Shown here: piece by piece, positions 33,515-42,374 of the stretch
Layout of the letters: each line of letters opens with the position of its first letter
How positions within the stretch are numbered: position 1 is the first letter of the stretch
Origin: Paenibacillus campinasensis
GTDB lineage: Bacteria; Bacillota; Bacilli; Paenibacillales; Paenibacillaceae
Direction: 5' to 3'
Assembly: GCF_002272015.1 (NCBI RefSeq)
Contig: NZ_NPBY01000045.1
Span: 62,001-126,000, forward strand
Length of the DNA: 64,000 bases
Program-made: the position numbers and the translations under genes
Notes under the pieces: generated by a model
Told to the model about the DNA's origin: nothing
Database searches by the model: none
The model's input: the letters and a program-made list of their open reading frames with translations, nothing else

Positions 33515-33814
33515 ATGAATGCCAGAATCGAGGCGCTGGAGAAGCGGCTGGCCACACAGCAGCACAGGGATTTATTTCTTCAAATGAAGCATACTCTGAA
33601 AGCCATTGATGATCTTGCCGAGCATCATCGGGTATATCAAGCTATGCAGGCGCTCAGCGGTGTTCGGATCATCGGACAGGAAGAAAGTGTGTTTTACGAT
33701 ACCTTAGCGAAAGCCAAGGAAGAGGTTGTCCGGACGCTGGAGCTGACCGTCGAGGATTTGGAGCATAAAGGGGATAAGCATTACAGCAAGCACTTCAAGG
33801 ATGGCGTTGAATAG
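33515..33814 (+). CDS. Hypothetical helical protein
   Basis: A 99-aa, charged, almost entirely helical protein without signal or membrane segment; I do not recognise it. The ATG at 33515 follows AAGGTGAAGGG, a TATAAT lies 35 bases upstream (33475-33480) and a terminator follows, so it is probably a real single gene. Confidence 0.62.
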   Translation: MNARIEALEKRLATQQHRDLFLQMKHTLKAIDDLAEHHRVYQAMQALSGVRIIGQEESVFYDTLAKAKEEVVRTLELTVEDLEHKGDKHYSKHFKDGVE

Positions 33815-34285
33815 CGTCAGGTCATGTTCCTTATCCATCAGGTGTTAATATCCTTTCGAGATTTGAAGCCTCACTGCAGAAGGCCGCACGTGATTGTTAG
33901 GCGGTTAACTTGCAGGGGGCTTTTTTATGTGGCATTAAGCTTATTTGTTAGAATTAATATCATTATATGATTCTATTAATTACGGGCTATGTTATATATT
34001 TTTTGAACGTCATTGAAATGTGAAATAAATCGTTGTTTTGTATTATGGGAACTGTGAGAATGATCTTATACAATAATGATAGAACTGGTAAATGTTAGGT
34101 CCAGTTCTGGCTGATTGGTTTTTATGTGAATGGGTGGAATGCAGAGCTGGACCTCTGTTGGGCGAGACGATCATGAATATCTGCTTTCCGGGTCTGCAAG
34201 GAAGGGAGGTGGGAAACGGGACGAATGAAGCTCGAGCCGTCTTGGTTTTTGTCACAACCCATATCCAAAAGGAGGAGAGTATTAT
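33815..34285. other. Long intergenic region upstream of the AA10 gene
   Basis: 471 bp, AT-rich from about 33930 to 34090. It contains a terminator early on and a possible -10 TACAAT at 34079-34084 without a clear -35. No other gene was found; frames at 34092-34289 lack a ribosome site. Confidence 0.5.
33866..33926 (+). terminator. Terminator after the 99-aa gene
   Basis: AAGCCTCACTGCA (33866-33878) pairs with TGCAGGGGGCTT with one bulge, then TTTTTT 33921-33926; the loop is long. Confidence 0.6.
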
Positions 34286-35323
34286 ATGACGTTAAGGTTG
34301 CCGAATCAAGCTTGGATGAAGAAACTTGTGGCCGTAGGTTTGATGACGATTCTGATGGGTGTAATCATGGTCATTTTTGCGGACAAAGTGTCCGCCCACG
34401 GATATGTTGAATCGCCAGCGAGCCGTGCATATCTGTGTAAGGAAGGGCAGAACTCGGATTGTGGAAACATCATATATGAGCCGCAGAGCCTGGAAGCCCC
34501 GAAGGGCTGGCCGAATGCAGGCCCTGCTGACGGACAAATTGCGAGCGCAGGCGGCTTGTTCCCGAAACTTGACGAGCAGTCCTCGACACGCTGGGCTAAA
34601 GTGAACATCACACCGGGCACGACAACCTTCCAATGGAGACTGACTGCTGCACATGCAACGGCCAGCTGGAAATACTATATTACGAAAGACGGATGGAATC
34701 CGAATGCACCGCTGAGCAGAGCTTCATTCGATCTCACGCCGTTCTGCTCCATTGATTACGGCGGTGTAAGACCACCGGCAAACTATGCTTCGACTTGTAA
34801 TGTACCGGCCAAAACCGGCTATCATGTGATCCTTGCCGTATGGGAAGTCGCAGATACTGCGAACGCCTTCTACAACGTGATTGATGTTAACTTTGTTGGC
34901 GGCGGCGGCAATCCGGATCCGGGTCTGCAAGCGCCGACAGGACTCACTTCGACTGCCAGAACGAATTCCAGCATCTCCCTGGCGTGGAATGCTTCGTCCG
35001 GAGCAGCCAGATATGAAGTTTATCGCGGCGGTTCGCTCGTAGGAACGTCCACATCGACTTCCTATACGGACAGCGGCCTGACAGCGGGCACATCTTTCAC
35101 CTATACCGTGGTGGCGGTCAACAGCGCAGGCAGCAAATCAGCGGCTTCGGCACCGTTAACGGTATCCACGACCGGCAGCTCAACAACCTATCCGGCATGG
35201 AGCGCAACAACCACTTACTGGGGCGGCGACCGCGTCACCTATAACGGCCTGAATTATGAAGCCAGATGGTGGACGCTTGGCGAAACACCAGGCAGCGCTT
35301 ATGTGTGGATGCAGATTCCATAA
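34286..35323 (+). CDS. AA10 lytic polysaccharide monooxygenase with FnIII and CBM5/12 domains
   Basis: A 345-aa secreted copper enzyme that cleaves chitin or cellulose oxidatively. The signal peptide is cut before H38 (K-V-S-A/H-G-Y-V), which makes His the mature N-terminus needed for the copper histidine brace; the second ligand is H123 (T-A-A-H-A-T-A-S-W). The catalytic domain runs to about residue 205, then a fibronectin III domain (about 213-295) and a C-terminal CBM5/12 with W-S-x-x-x-x-Y-W-G-G-D-R-V and W-W-T. The tail domain favours chitin. ATG has GGAGGAG upstream. It is a monocistronic unit. Confidence 0.95.
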   Translation: MTLRLPNQAWMKKLVAVGLMTILMGVIMVIFADKVSAHGYVESPASRAYLCKEGQNSDCGNIIYEPQSLEAPKGWPNAGPADGQIASAGGLFPKLDEQSSTRWAKVNITPGTTTFQWRLTAAHATASWKYYITKDGWNPNAPLSRASFDLTPFCSIDYGGVRPPANYASTCNVPAKTGYHVILAVWEVADTANAFYNVIDVNFVGGGGNPDPGLQAPTGLTSTARTNSSISLAWNASSGAARYEVYRGGSLVGTSTSTSYTDSGLTAGTSFTYTVVAVNSAGSKSAASAPLTVSTTGSSTTYPAWSATTTYWGGDRVTYNGLNYEARWWTLGETPGSAYVWMQIP

Positions 35324-35342
35324 CGACGAGAATAGAAGAACG

Positions 35343-35371
35343 AACCGGCAGCCTTCGGCTGTCGGTTTTTT
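35343..35371 (+). terminator. Terminator after the AA10 gene
   Basis: AACCGGCAGCC / GGCTGTCGGTT stem with TTCG loop and T tract to 35371. Confidence 0.9.
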
Positions 35372-35549
35372 ATGCTGTCCGTTTCTGTATGTAGTGGATC
35401 ATGATATCTTTAAAGGAATATATAGTAAAACAGGACTAAAGGTAGTGTGTAAAACATTTCATAGCATGCCTTAAAGACTATTTATTTAGGAAATCTCTAT
35501 GTATAAAAGACTATGTAAATCAATGGCGAAAAATATCGAATTTGCTACT

Positions 35550-35576
35550 CAAAAACTATAACTATGCTGCCGATAA
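35550..35576 (+). promoter_or_regulatory. Sigma-D promoter of the chemoreceptor gene
   Basis: CAAA (35550-35553), 15-bp spacer, GCCGATAA (35569-35576). This matches the motility sigma factor consensus (TAAA-N15-GCCGATAT) in two mismatches, and the downstream gene is a chemoreceptor. Confidence 0.78.
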
Positions 35577-35741
35577 TGTAAGAGGGAGCCTTACCGACCT
35601 GAAATAGCCAACATTTTTCAAAATTTTGTTTGTTTTTTGATGTAAGCATCCAGATTCTTACAGATAAAAAGAGACCTGAAAAAGAGAGAGGCAGGAAAAG
35701 CGGATAGGACCCTAGGACCATCTTCGGGGAGGATTTACGGC

Positions 35742-37709
35742 ATGCTAAAAAGTCTTAAGCTGAAAATGATTTTCATGATTTGCCTTGTGCTGCTGCTGAG
35801 CCTTGGCTCCGTATTCTTGGTTAGCTACAGCGAATCGTCGGATCTGCTGAAGAACAGCCTGAATAAGGAAGCGATGCTTAGCGCAGAGAACCTCGCGAGT
35901 TCGATTAACGATTTCATGGAATCGGAAATCGCCAAACTGGACGCCGTAGGTAAATTCCTTACAGGAAACAAGGATGAGGACCTGGCCATTATTAAGAAAG
36001 CACAGGAACAGCATCCTGAATTCGAGACCTTCTTCTTCTCACATGATTTAACAGGCAAGAATGTCATTAACTTTCTGGGAGAAGTGACGGACGTATCTGA
36101 CCGGGTTCACTACCAGGAAGCAGGCAAAGGGGAAGGAAAGATTGTAGTTTCCGATCCGGTATTGTCCAAGCGTACAGGTAACAACATCGTAACGATGATT
36201 CTTCCGCTTATGAAAGACGGCAAGCAGTATGGATATATGGGATCCACACTTCCGATTAACGAGGTTCAGCAGAAAGTGTCTGACCTGACCTTCGGAGATT
36301 CCGGATTTGCATTCTTGCTCAGTGCTGCCGGAACCATTATGTGGCATCCGAATGAAGAGCTCGGCCTTGAACAGAATGTCTCGGATCTGGATAACGCAGA
36401 GATCTCCAATGCTTTTGAGAAAGTTAAAACGGGTGAAACCGGCTATTTCGATTATGTTATGGACGGAAATCAATATACCGCCGCCCACGCGACCTCGAAC
36501 CTGAATTGGGGTGTGTTCGTAACAGCCCCAACGAAGGAGCTCCACGCTCCGATCAATGAGCTTACGATCACGCTGACACTGATTTCAGCAGCAGCTCTCG
36601 TATTGTCCATCTTGGCAGCCTCCTGGCTGACGGCGACAGTGCTGAAGCCGATCCGTCAACTGAATGAGGCAGTGAAGGACGTAGCGGCAGGGGATCTGAC
36701 GAAAACGATCAAGGTAGACGGCAAGGATGAAATCGCCGTGCTTTCTAGCGACTTTAACCAGACCGTATCTCACTTGAAACATCTGGTAGAGGGTGTGAAC
36801 AGCTCCTCAAGTGAAGTCATGAAGGTCACCGGCGTTGTAGCCAGCGGCGTGGAAACGGCGAAGGACAGCGTGGACCGGATTGGTTCTTCCATTAAGCAGA
36901 TTGCAGAAGGCGCGAATGCGCATGCCTCGAGCTCCAACGAGATTGCAACCTCGATGAGCGATATGGCAAGCGGCATCGTTAAAATTGCCGAAACCTCTTC
37001 CATGGTATCTGAGGCTGCTCAGGAAGCGGCAAGCCATGCAGAGACGGGGTCTGTCGTTGTGGAACAGGCCGTGAAGCAGATCGGCAGCATCGGGGAAGGC
37101 ACCGAGAAAGTGGGATCGGCGATCGAGCGTTTGAATGAGCGGTCGATGCAGATTGAAGAAATATTGAATTTCATTACCGAAATTACATCCAGAATCCGTC
37201 TTCTGTCGCTGAACGCGTCGATTGAAGCGGCGAGAGCGGGCGAGCATGGACGCGGCTTTGCGGTTGTTGCAGAGGAAGTGAAGAAGCTGGCAGGTCAATC
37301 GGAGAGCTCTACCGACCAAATCGCACAGCTGATCACGGAGATCCGTCAAGACACACTCAATGCGGTGGAAGTGATGGATGTCAGCCGTCAGGACGTGCGC
37401 GAAGGTGTGGCCCTTATCGAGGATGTACGGGAGAAATTCGCGAATATTCTCCAGGCTACCCGCAATGTAGCGGATCATATCCTTGAGGTTTCCGCGGCAT
37501 CTGAAGAGATGTCAGCCGGTTCCGAGCAGGTCACTGCCTCTGTCGAGGAGTTGAAGTCGATTGCGAATCTGACCTCGAACGATGCGAAGAACGTGGCCGA
37601 GGCTGCCGAGGAACAGGTAGCAACGATCCAGCAAATCTCCGGTTCTGTAAGTCAGCTGGAATCGGTTGTGAGCGAGCTTCGCAAAGAGCTTGCCAAATTC
37701 AAGCTGTAA
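35742..37709 (+). CDS. Methyl-accepting chemotaxis protein
   Basis: A 655-aa transmembrane receptor: helix 1 (about 7-28), a large extracellular double-Cache sensor domain (about 30-270), helix 2 (about 278-300), a HAMP linker, then the long cytoplasmic coiled coil with the signalling hairpin tip (E-I-T-S-R-I-R-L-L-S-L-N-A-S-I-E-A-A-R-A-G-E-H-G-R-G-F-A-V-V-A written here in short: the highly conserved tip at about residues 480-510). Cache domains bind amino acids, organic acids or sugars; the ligand is unknown. It is preceded by a sigma-D promoter and GGGGAGG, and is monocistronic. Confidence 0.95.
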   Translation: MLKSLKLKMIFMICLVLLLSLGSVFLVSYSESSDLLKNSLNKEAMLSAENLASSINDFMESEIAKLDAVGKFLTGNKDEDLAIIKKAQEQHPEFETFFFSHDLTGKNVINFLGEVTDVSDRVHYQEAGKGEGKIVVSDPVLSKRTGNNIVTMILPLMKDGKQYGYMGSTLPINEVQQKVSDLTFGDSGFAFLLSAAGTIMWHPNEELGLEQNVSDLDNAEISNAFEKVKTGETGYFDYVMDGNQYTAAHATSNLNWGVFVTAPTKELHAPINELTITLTLISAAALVLSILAASWLTATVLKPIRQLNEAVKDVAAGDLTKTIKVDGKDEIAVLSSDFNQTVSHLKHLVEGVNSSSSEVMKVTGVVASGVETAKDSVDRIGSSIKQIAEGANAHASSSNEIATSMSDMASGIVKIAETSSMVSEAAQEAASHAETGSVVVEQAVKQIGSIGEGTEKVGSAIERLNERSMQIEEILNFITEITSRIRLLSLNASIEAARAGEHGRGFAVVAEEVKKLAGQSESSTDQIAQLITEIRQDTLNAVEVMDVSRQDVREGVALIEDVREKFANILQATRNVADHILEVSAASEEMSAGSEQVTASVEELKSIANLTSNDAKNVAEAAEEQVATIQQISGSVSQLESVVSELRKELAKFKL

Positions 37710-38040
37710 TCACCCTCTATACGTTGATCGTCTCGCCTGCAAGCGAGCCTGATTCATCGCAACTGGAGAGGGGGGATGCCACCAGGAGAGAAAGCCGGAG
37801 CTGTAATCAGCACGATGACGCATGGTTCATCCTGAGCATGTAACAAGGAGAATACGATAACGCTGCCACTTCTTGTTGTCCATGCTTCGAATGCACTGTT
37901 CATCAGGGGGGATTCCCCGTCGCGGGTTACGGCTCCCATCGGAACATCAAGAGGTGTAAGAGTGAGGTCTGACATGGACCAGCTCAAGGCGGCGTTAGGA
38001 AGCTTCGGATTTACAACATGAAATACGGGAGGAATTCTAA
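37710..38040. other. Intergenic region, no clear content
   Basis: 331 bp. A 77-codon minus-strand frame (37754-37987) has no ribosome site and no recognisable product, so I leave it out. A weak 5-bp hairpin CTCGC/GCGAG follows the chemoreceptor gene. Confidence 0.5.
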
Positions 38041-38907
38041 ATGGCTAAAAATTGGAAAAAAGGACTTATTGCTGGGGTTTTGAGTTTGTCTCTGGTAGCA
38101 ACAGGATTTGCTGCAAATGAGGTTCTGAGAACGCCAGACGTAAGTGCAAAATCTGCAGCATCCCATGCACCGGGTCAAGTAAAGAAGCAACAGCAGGAAC
38201 AATCTCAGCTTGATGAAATCATCAAAAGAGGTTACATTCGCGTAGGTATGACCGGCGACTACAAGCCATTTACATACCTGAATCCTGAAACGAATGAATA
38301 TGAAGGCTATGATGTAGACGCTATGCTGGAGCTTGGTAAGGATCTGGGTGTGGAGGTTCAATTCGTGCAGACTTCCTGGTCTACAATGATGAAGGATTTG
38401 CTGGATGACAAATTCGACATCGCGGTGGGTGGAGTTACCCGTAACACGGACAGACAAAAAACAGCTTATGTATCTCAAGGCTACATGTCCTTCGGTAAAG
38501 CTCCATTGATCCGTCAAGAAGACAAAGACAAGTATTTGACCATTGAAGATATTAACAAGCCGACCGTTCGCATCGGTGTGAATCCGGGCGGAACGAACGA
38601 AGTCTTCGTTCGCCAGCACCTGACCAAAGCTAACGTAACAGTCGTTCCGAACAACCTGGACATTCCGCATCTGGTAGCTGACGGTACATACGATGTGATG
38701 ATCACCGATACAATCGAGGCGATCACGTATGCCAAAGCTGATTCCAGACTGTATGCTGCATTGACAGACGCACCGTTCACCAACAACGAGAAAGGCTACA
38801 TGATTCCTCGTGGAGACTTCGCCTATGCGAGTTTCCTGGAAATGTGGATGGACGAAATGAAGCTGCAAGGCAGATTTGCAGAAATCGAGAAAAAATGGCT
38901 TGAGTAG
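38041..38907 (+). CDS. Secreted family-3 solute-binding protein, cyclohexadienyl-dehydratase-like
   Basis: A 288-aa exported protein with an N-terminal hydrophobic signal or anchor (about 7-26) but no lipobox Cys. The binding-protein fold starts at L-D-E-I-I-K-R-G-Y-I-R-V-G. It resembles periplasmic cyclohexadienyl dehydratase (PheC) strongly: T-G-D-Y-K-P-F, F-D-I-A-V-G-G-V, then N181-P-G-G-T-N-E187 and V-M-I-T-D. PheC makes phenylpyruvate from prephenate and evolved from amino-acid binding proteins. No permease or ATPase gene is adjacent, which fits an enzyme or an orphan receptor. A terminator follows. Confidence 0.83.
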   Translation: MAKNWKKGLIAGVLSLSLVATGFAANEVLRTPDVSAKSAASHAPGQVKKQQQEQSQLDEIIKRGYIRVGMTGDYKPFTYLNPETNEYEGYDVDAMLELGKDLGVEVQFVQTSWSTMMKDLLDDKFDIAVGGVTRNTDRQKTAYVSQGYMSFGKAPLIRQEDKDKYLTIEDINKPTVRIGVNPGGTNEVFVRQHLTKANVTVVPNNLDIPHLVADGTYDVMITDTIEAITYAKADSRLYAALTDAPFTNNEKGYMIPRGDFAYASFLEMWMDEMKLQGRFAEIEKKWLE

Positions 38908-38939
38908 GCCGTAAGCTTACTCACCTATAGCAAGAGCCG

Positions 38940-38976
38940 AAGCAGATCAGGAGATAACGCCTGGTCTGCTTTTTTT
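38940..38976 (+). terminator. Terminator after the PheC-like gene
   Basis: 12-bp stem with one G-U pair (38940-38951 with 38960-38971) and T tract to 38976. Confidence 0.9.
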
Positions 38977-39105
38977 AATGCCTGCCCGTGCGGCTTGCTG
39001 ATCGGGTGCCGTGATCTCGGGCGTTTACCAACCAAGCGTACAGGGTATTACATACTACAGGCGTCAGCATTTGCCGAACTTAGACATGAAACGGAGGTTT
39101 TGCTG

Positions 39106-40326
39106 ATGAGACTCGGAGTAAGGATCATAAGCGGCTTGCTGCTGCTCATCGCACTGACTGCCTGCAGCAGTCAGGCGGACACCGGCCGGGTGCAGATTGA
39201 ATTTTTTCAGAACAAGCCGGAAGCGAAGGGGACGTTCGATGCGCTGGTGGATAAATTTAATCAGTCCCAGTCCGACATTACCGTCATTCAGGTTAATCCG
39301 CCGGATGCGGAAACTGTACTGAAAACGAGGGTTGTCAAGAATGATATTCCAGACATTATTGGCATGGGAGCTACGGATACATATTCGCTGCTGGCGCAAA
39401 GCGGCATTTTTATGGATGTGACGAATAGCCCGCTTCTGGAACAGGTTGACGCCACCTATGTACAAATGCTCAAGGATGTGTCAGGCATGGAGGAGGTCAC
39501 GGGAATCCCGTTCTCTACGAATGCAAACGGCATTATGTATAACAGACAATTATTTGAAGAGATGGGGCTGACGGTCCCGGAGACATGGGATGAACTTCTC
39601 GCCGTTGCCCAAAAGGTAAAGGATGAGGGGAAGATCCCGTTTTATTTTACGTACAAGGATGACTGGCAGACCGTGCTTCCCTTTAATGCGCTGGCTTCGA
39701 ATCTGGAGGGGATCGAGTTTTATTTGCAGCGGCGTGAAGATCAGGTGACCTTTGCAGACCGCTATCGCGAGGTGGCCGAGAAGCAGCTGGCGCTGATGGA
39801 TTACGGCCATGGAGATAACTTTGGGAAAAGCTATGCCGATGGAAACCGGGACTTCGCCAGAGGAGAGTCGGTGATGTACATCCAGGGCACCTGGGCGATT
39901 CCGGAGATCAGGAAGTCGAATCCGGATATCGAGATTGGGTTCTTCCCGTTTCCGACCGGCAATGACCCACAGCAGAACAAACTGATCTCAGGTGTTGACA
40001 CATTGCTGGCAGTAGCGGAGGATTCGCCTCATCAAGAAGAAGCGCTGCGGTTCATCGAGTTTCTGCTTGAGCCGGAAAATAGTGAGCAGTACATCACGGA
40101 GCAGACATTGTTCTCCACCGTGAAGGGGGTCAAGCAGGATGACCCGGCGGTAGCGGAGCTCCAGCCGTACCTTGAACAGGGACGGGTTGTGGATTTTGCG
40201 GATCACTATATTCCCGCAGCCGTTCAGCTAAGCTCAATTGTCCAATCCTTTTTGCAGAACGGAGATATTGACGCCTATTTGAGAAGGCTGGACACCGAAT
40301 GGGACAAGGTGGCTGACAGGCGTTGA
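39106..40326 (+). CDS. Sugar ABC transporter substrate-binding lipoprotein
   Basis: A 406-aa family-1 binding protein anchored by a lipobox (L-T-A-C20). The mature part has the usual layout (I-E-F-F-Q-N-K-P-E...F-N-Q-S at the N-lobe, G-I-P-F-S-T-N-A-N-G-I-M-Y-N, and the ligand-binding W-A-I-P region). It should deliver an oligosaccharide to the permease pair encoded downstream. ATG 39106 is behind GGAGG; the open frame extends to 38995 but has no start there that fits. Three 62-bp repeats separate it from the permeases. Confidence 0.92.
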   Translation: MRLGVRIISGLLLLIALTACSSQADTGRVQIEFFQNKPEAKGTFDALVDKFNQSQSDITVIQVNPPDAETVLKTRVVKNDIPDIIGMGATDTYSLLAQSGIFMDVTNSPLLEQVDATYVQMLKDVSGMEEVTGIPFSTNANGIMYNRQLFEEMGLTVPETWDELLAVAQKVKDEGKIPFYFTYKDDWQTVLPFNALASNLEGIEFYLQRREDQVTFADRYREVAEKQLALMDYGHGDNFGKSYADGNRDFARGESVMYIQGTWAIPEIRKSNPDIEIGFFPFPTGNDPQQNKLISGVDTLLAVAEDSPHQEEALRFIEFLLEPENSEQYITEQTLFSTVKGVKQDDPAVAELQPYLEQGRVVDFADHYIPAAVQLSSIVQSFLQNGDIDAYLRRLDTEWDKVADRR

Positions 40327-40335
40327 CGGATGGGA

Positions 40336-40529
40336 GAAAACACGGTTTGCGCTTCCGAAGCGAGTTTTCTCGCAGTAGTTTCATAGTAGTTACCCTCGAA
40401 AACTTGGTTTGTGCTTTCGAAGCGAGTTTTCTCGCAGTAATTCCAAAGTAGTTACCCTCGAAAACTTGGTGCATGCTTTCGAAGCGAGTTTTCTCGCAGT
40501 AATTCCAAAGTAGTTACCCTCGAAAACTT
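40336..40529 (+). repeat. 62-bp tandem repeat, three copies plus a partial
   Basis: Units at 40336-40397, 40398-40459 and 40460-40521, then GAAAACTT of a fourth up to the permease ribosome site. Units 2 and 3 differ at only a few bases, unit 1 more. Each unit can fold as GAAAACT / AGTTTTC enclosing GCTT-TCG-AAGC, or as GCGAG-TTTT-CTCGC; these two folds share bases and exclude each other. The array fills the whole gap between the binding-protein and permease genes. Confidence 0.93.
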
Positions 40530-40542
40530 TTAGGAGGTTCCC

Positions 40543-41409
40543 ATGAACAAACGGCTCACGACATTTTATCTCATGACGATACCGGCGGTCGTGCTGTTCT
40601 TTGTCTTTCTCACGCTGCCGGCGCTGCAAGGGGTGTATTACTCCTTCACGAACTGGAACGGCTTTGGCGACCGCTTTGATTTCATCGGGATCAAAAACTA
40701 TGTCAACCTGTTTAAAGACAATAACGTTGGCAACGCTTACTGGTTCACGTTCAAGTTTGCGGTTGTGGTAACGATTCTCATTAATTTTTTCAGTCTGCTG
40801 ATTGCGATGGGGCTGAATGCCAAGATCAAAGCGAGAAATTTCTTTCGGGGCATATATTTCCTGCCCAATATTCTCAGTGTGCTGATTGTCGGGTACATAT
40901 TCAATTATCTGTTTTCGAACGTATTCACAATCTGGGGGCAAAATCTCGGTATCGGCTGGCTCTCCACCAATATTCTCGGGAGCGAGCAGCATGCCTGGAT
41001 CGGGATTGTCATCGTGGCGGTATGGCAGGGCATCGCGTATAACACGATTCTGTATCTGGCCGGGCTGCAGACGATCAACCAGACGTTGTACGAGGCCTCG
41101 AACCTCGACGGGGCTAACCGATGGCAGGAATTTTGGAGAATTACGTTTCCTTTGATTGCACCGTTCTTTACGATCAACATGGTGCTGGCGATGAAAAACT
41201 CGCTGATGGTGTTCGATCAGATCGTGGCTTTGACTAATGGCGGTCCAGGCCGGGCGACTCAATCGATATCGCATTTGATCTATACCGGTGGCTTTGAAGG
41301 AGGAGAATTTGCCTACCAGTCTGCGAACTCGGTGCTTTACTTCGTTCTGATCGCGGGCATTTCAATCCTTCAAATCCGGTTTCTGCAGAGAAGGGAGGCG
41401 GAGATGTAA
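40543..41409 (+). CDS. Sugar ABC transporter permease, MalF/UgpA type
   Basis: A 288-aa inner-membrane permease with six helices. The E-A-S-x-L-D-G-A coupling motif for the ATPase (E-A-S-N-L-D-G-A) is near residue 185. It starts at ATG 40543 behind AGGAGG, which lies directly after the partial repeat, and its stop shares one base with the start of the next gene. Confidence 0.93.
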   Translation: MNKRLTTFYLMTIPAVVLFFVFLTLPALQGVYYSFTNWNGFGDRFDFIGIKNYVNLFKDNNVGNAYWFTFKFAVVVTILINFFSLLIAMGLNAKIKARNFFRGIYFLPNILSVLIVGYIFNYLFSNVFTIWGQNLGIGWLSTNILGSEQHAWIGIVIVAVWQGIAYNTILYLAGLQTINQTLYEASNLDGANRWQEFWRITFPLIAPFFTINMVLAMKNSLMVFDQIVALTNGGPGRATQSISHLIYTGGFEGGEFAYQSANSVLYFVLIAGISILQIRFLQRREAEM

Positions 41410-42227
41410 TGCGAACCAAAACGAACTGGATCGTTATGCTTCTGATTGCACTCGGCACCATTTTCATTCTGTTTCCGCTATACATGACTATGACCATCGC
41501 TCTGAAATCGCCGGAGGACATGCTGGTTTCCGTCTTCGGCCTGCCAACAGAGCTTCGGTTTGAGAACTTTGCCAATGCGGTCAGAATGACCAACTTCTTC
41601 AATGCCCTGGGCAACAGCGCGGCTGTGACAACCGCCACGGTGATTCTGACCCTGCTCACGAATTCGATGGTGGCTTACGCCATCGCGCGCAATATGGATC
41701 GCAAGTTTTTTAAAGGCCTGTATTTTTATTTTATTAGTGCGATGTTCATTCCGTTTCCGATTATTATGCTGCCCTTGGTTAAGCTGGCGGCGGGACTAAA
41801 TATGACCAATCTGGTCGGACTGACCATTCTGCATACGGTATATGCCTTGGCGTTCAACGTATTTGTGTATGTAGGTTATATCAAATCCATACCGGTGGCG
41901 CTGGAGGAAGCGGCGCGGGTGGACGGAGGCTCGACCTGGGGCACATTCTGGCGCATCATCTTCCCGATGATGGCTCCGATTAACGCCACGATCGGCATCC
42001 TGATCTGCCTGTCGACCTATAATGATTTTCTGCTTCCGCTCATCATCATTAGCGACACCGACTCCTATACACTGCCTTTGGTGCAGTATATTTTCCAGGG
42101 GCAATTCAATACCGACTTCAACCTGGCGTTTGCCTCTTATTTGATGGCGATGCTGCCGATGATTATCATCTATCTGTTTGCCCAGAAATGGATTATTAAC
42201 GGGATTACGCAGGGGGCTGTGAAGTAA
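41409..42227 (+). CDS. Sugar ABC transporter permease, MalG type
   Basis: A 272-aa permease with six helices, and the coupling motif E-A-A-R-V-D-G-G. It forms the channel with the previous gene's product. No ATPase gene follows; importers of this class in Firmicutes usually share an MsmX/UgpC-type ATPase encoded elsewhere. Confidence 0.93.
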   Translation: MRTKTNWIVMLLIALGTIFILFPLYMTMTIALKSPEDMLVSVFGLPTELRFENFANAVRMTNFFNALGNSAAVTTATVILTLLTNSMVAYAIARNMDRKFFKGLYFYFISAMFIPFPIIMLPLVKLAAGLNMTNLVGLTILHTVYALAFNVFVYVGYIKSIPVALEEAARVDGGSTWGTFWRIIFPMMAPINATIGILICLSTYNDFLLPLIIISDTDSYTLPLVQYIFQGQFNTDFNLAFASYLMAMLPMIIIYLFAQKWIINGITQGAVK

Positions 42228-42280
42228 ACAGAGCGTGGATTCACCAAGGTCGTGGTGGCGTTAAGCTGATCATGAGGAAG

Positions 42281-42352
42281 CGGAACTGGATGCGCTGATT
42301 TCCGGGTCGAAATTCATCCTGTCGATCCCGGGAATAACGTCTTCCAGTTCCG
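42281..42352. terminator. Hairpin between convergent permease and uppP genes
   Basis: CGGAACTGGA (42281-42290) pairs with TCCAGTTCCG (42343-42352), with an inner TCCGGG/CCCGGGA pairing. It is likely a bidirectional terminator, though T tracts are weak. Confidence 0.6.
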
Positions 42353-42374
42353 TTATTGTTGAAGTGTCCATCGT

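Larger units (their letters stand above)
35324..35741. other. Intergenic region upstream of the chemoreceptor gene
   Basis: 418 bp, AT-rich, with a terminator at its left end and a sigma-D promoter in the middle; the transcript leader would be about 160 nt. No gene seen. Confidence 0.55.

Noticed and set aside
37754-37987. 77-codon minus-strand frame between the chemoreceptor and the PheC-like gene
   Set aside because: TTG start without ribosome site, no recognisable product; treated as non-coding.
40336-40529. 62-bp repeats as a CRISPR array
   Set aside because: Units are contiguous without unique spacers and there are no cas genes.
40390-41274. Long minus-strand frame over the first permease gene and the 62-bp repeats
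   Set aside because: It is antisense to a clear MalF-type permease, its residues are low in structure, and similar peptide pieces appear in a second frame (40130-40474) only because of the DNA repeat.
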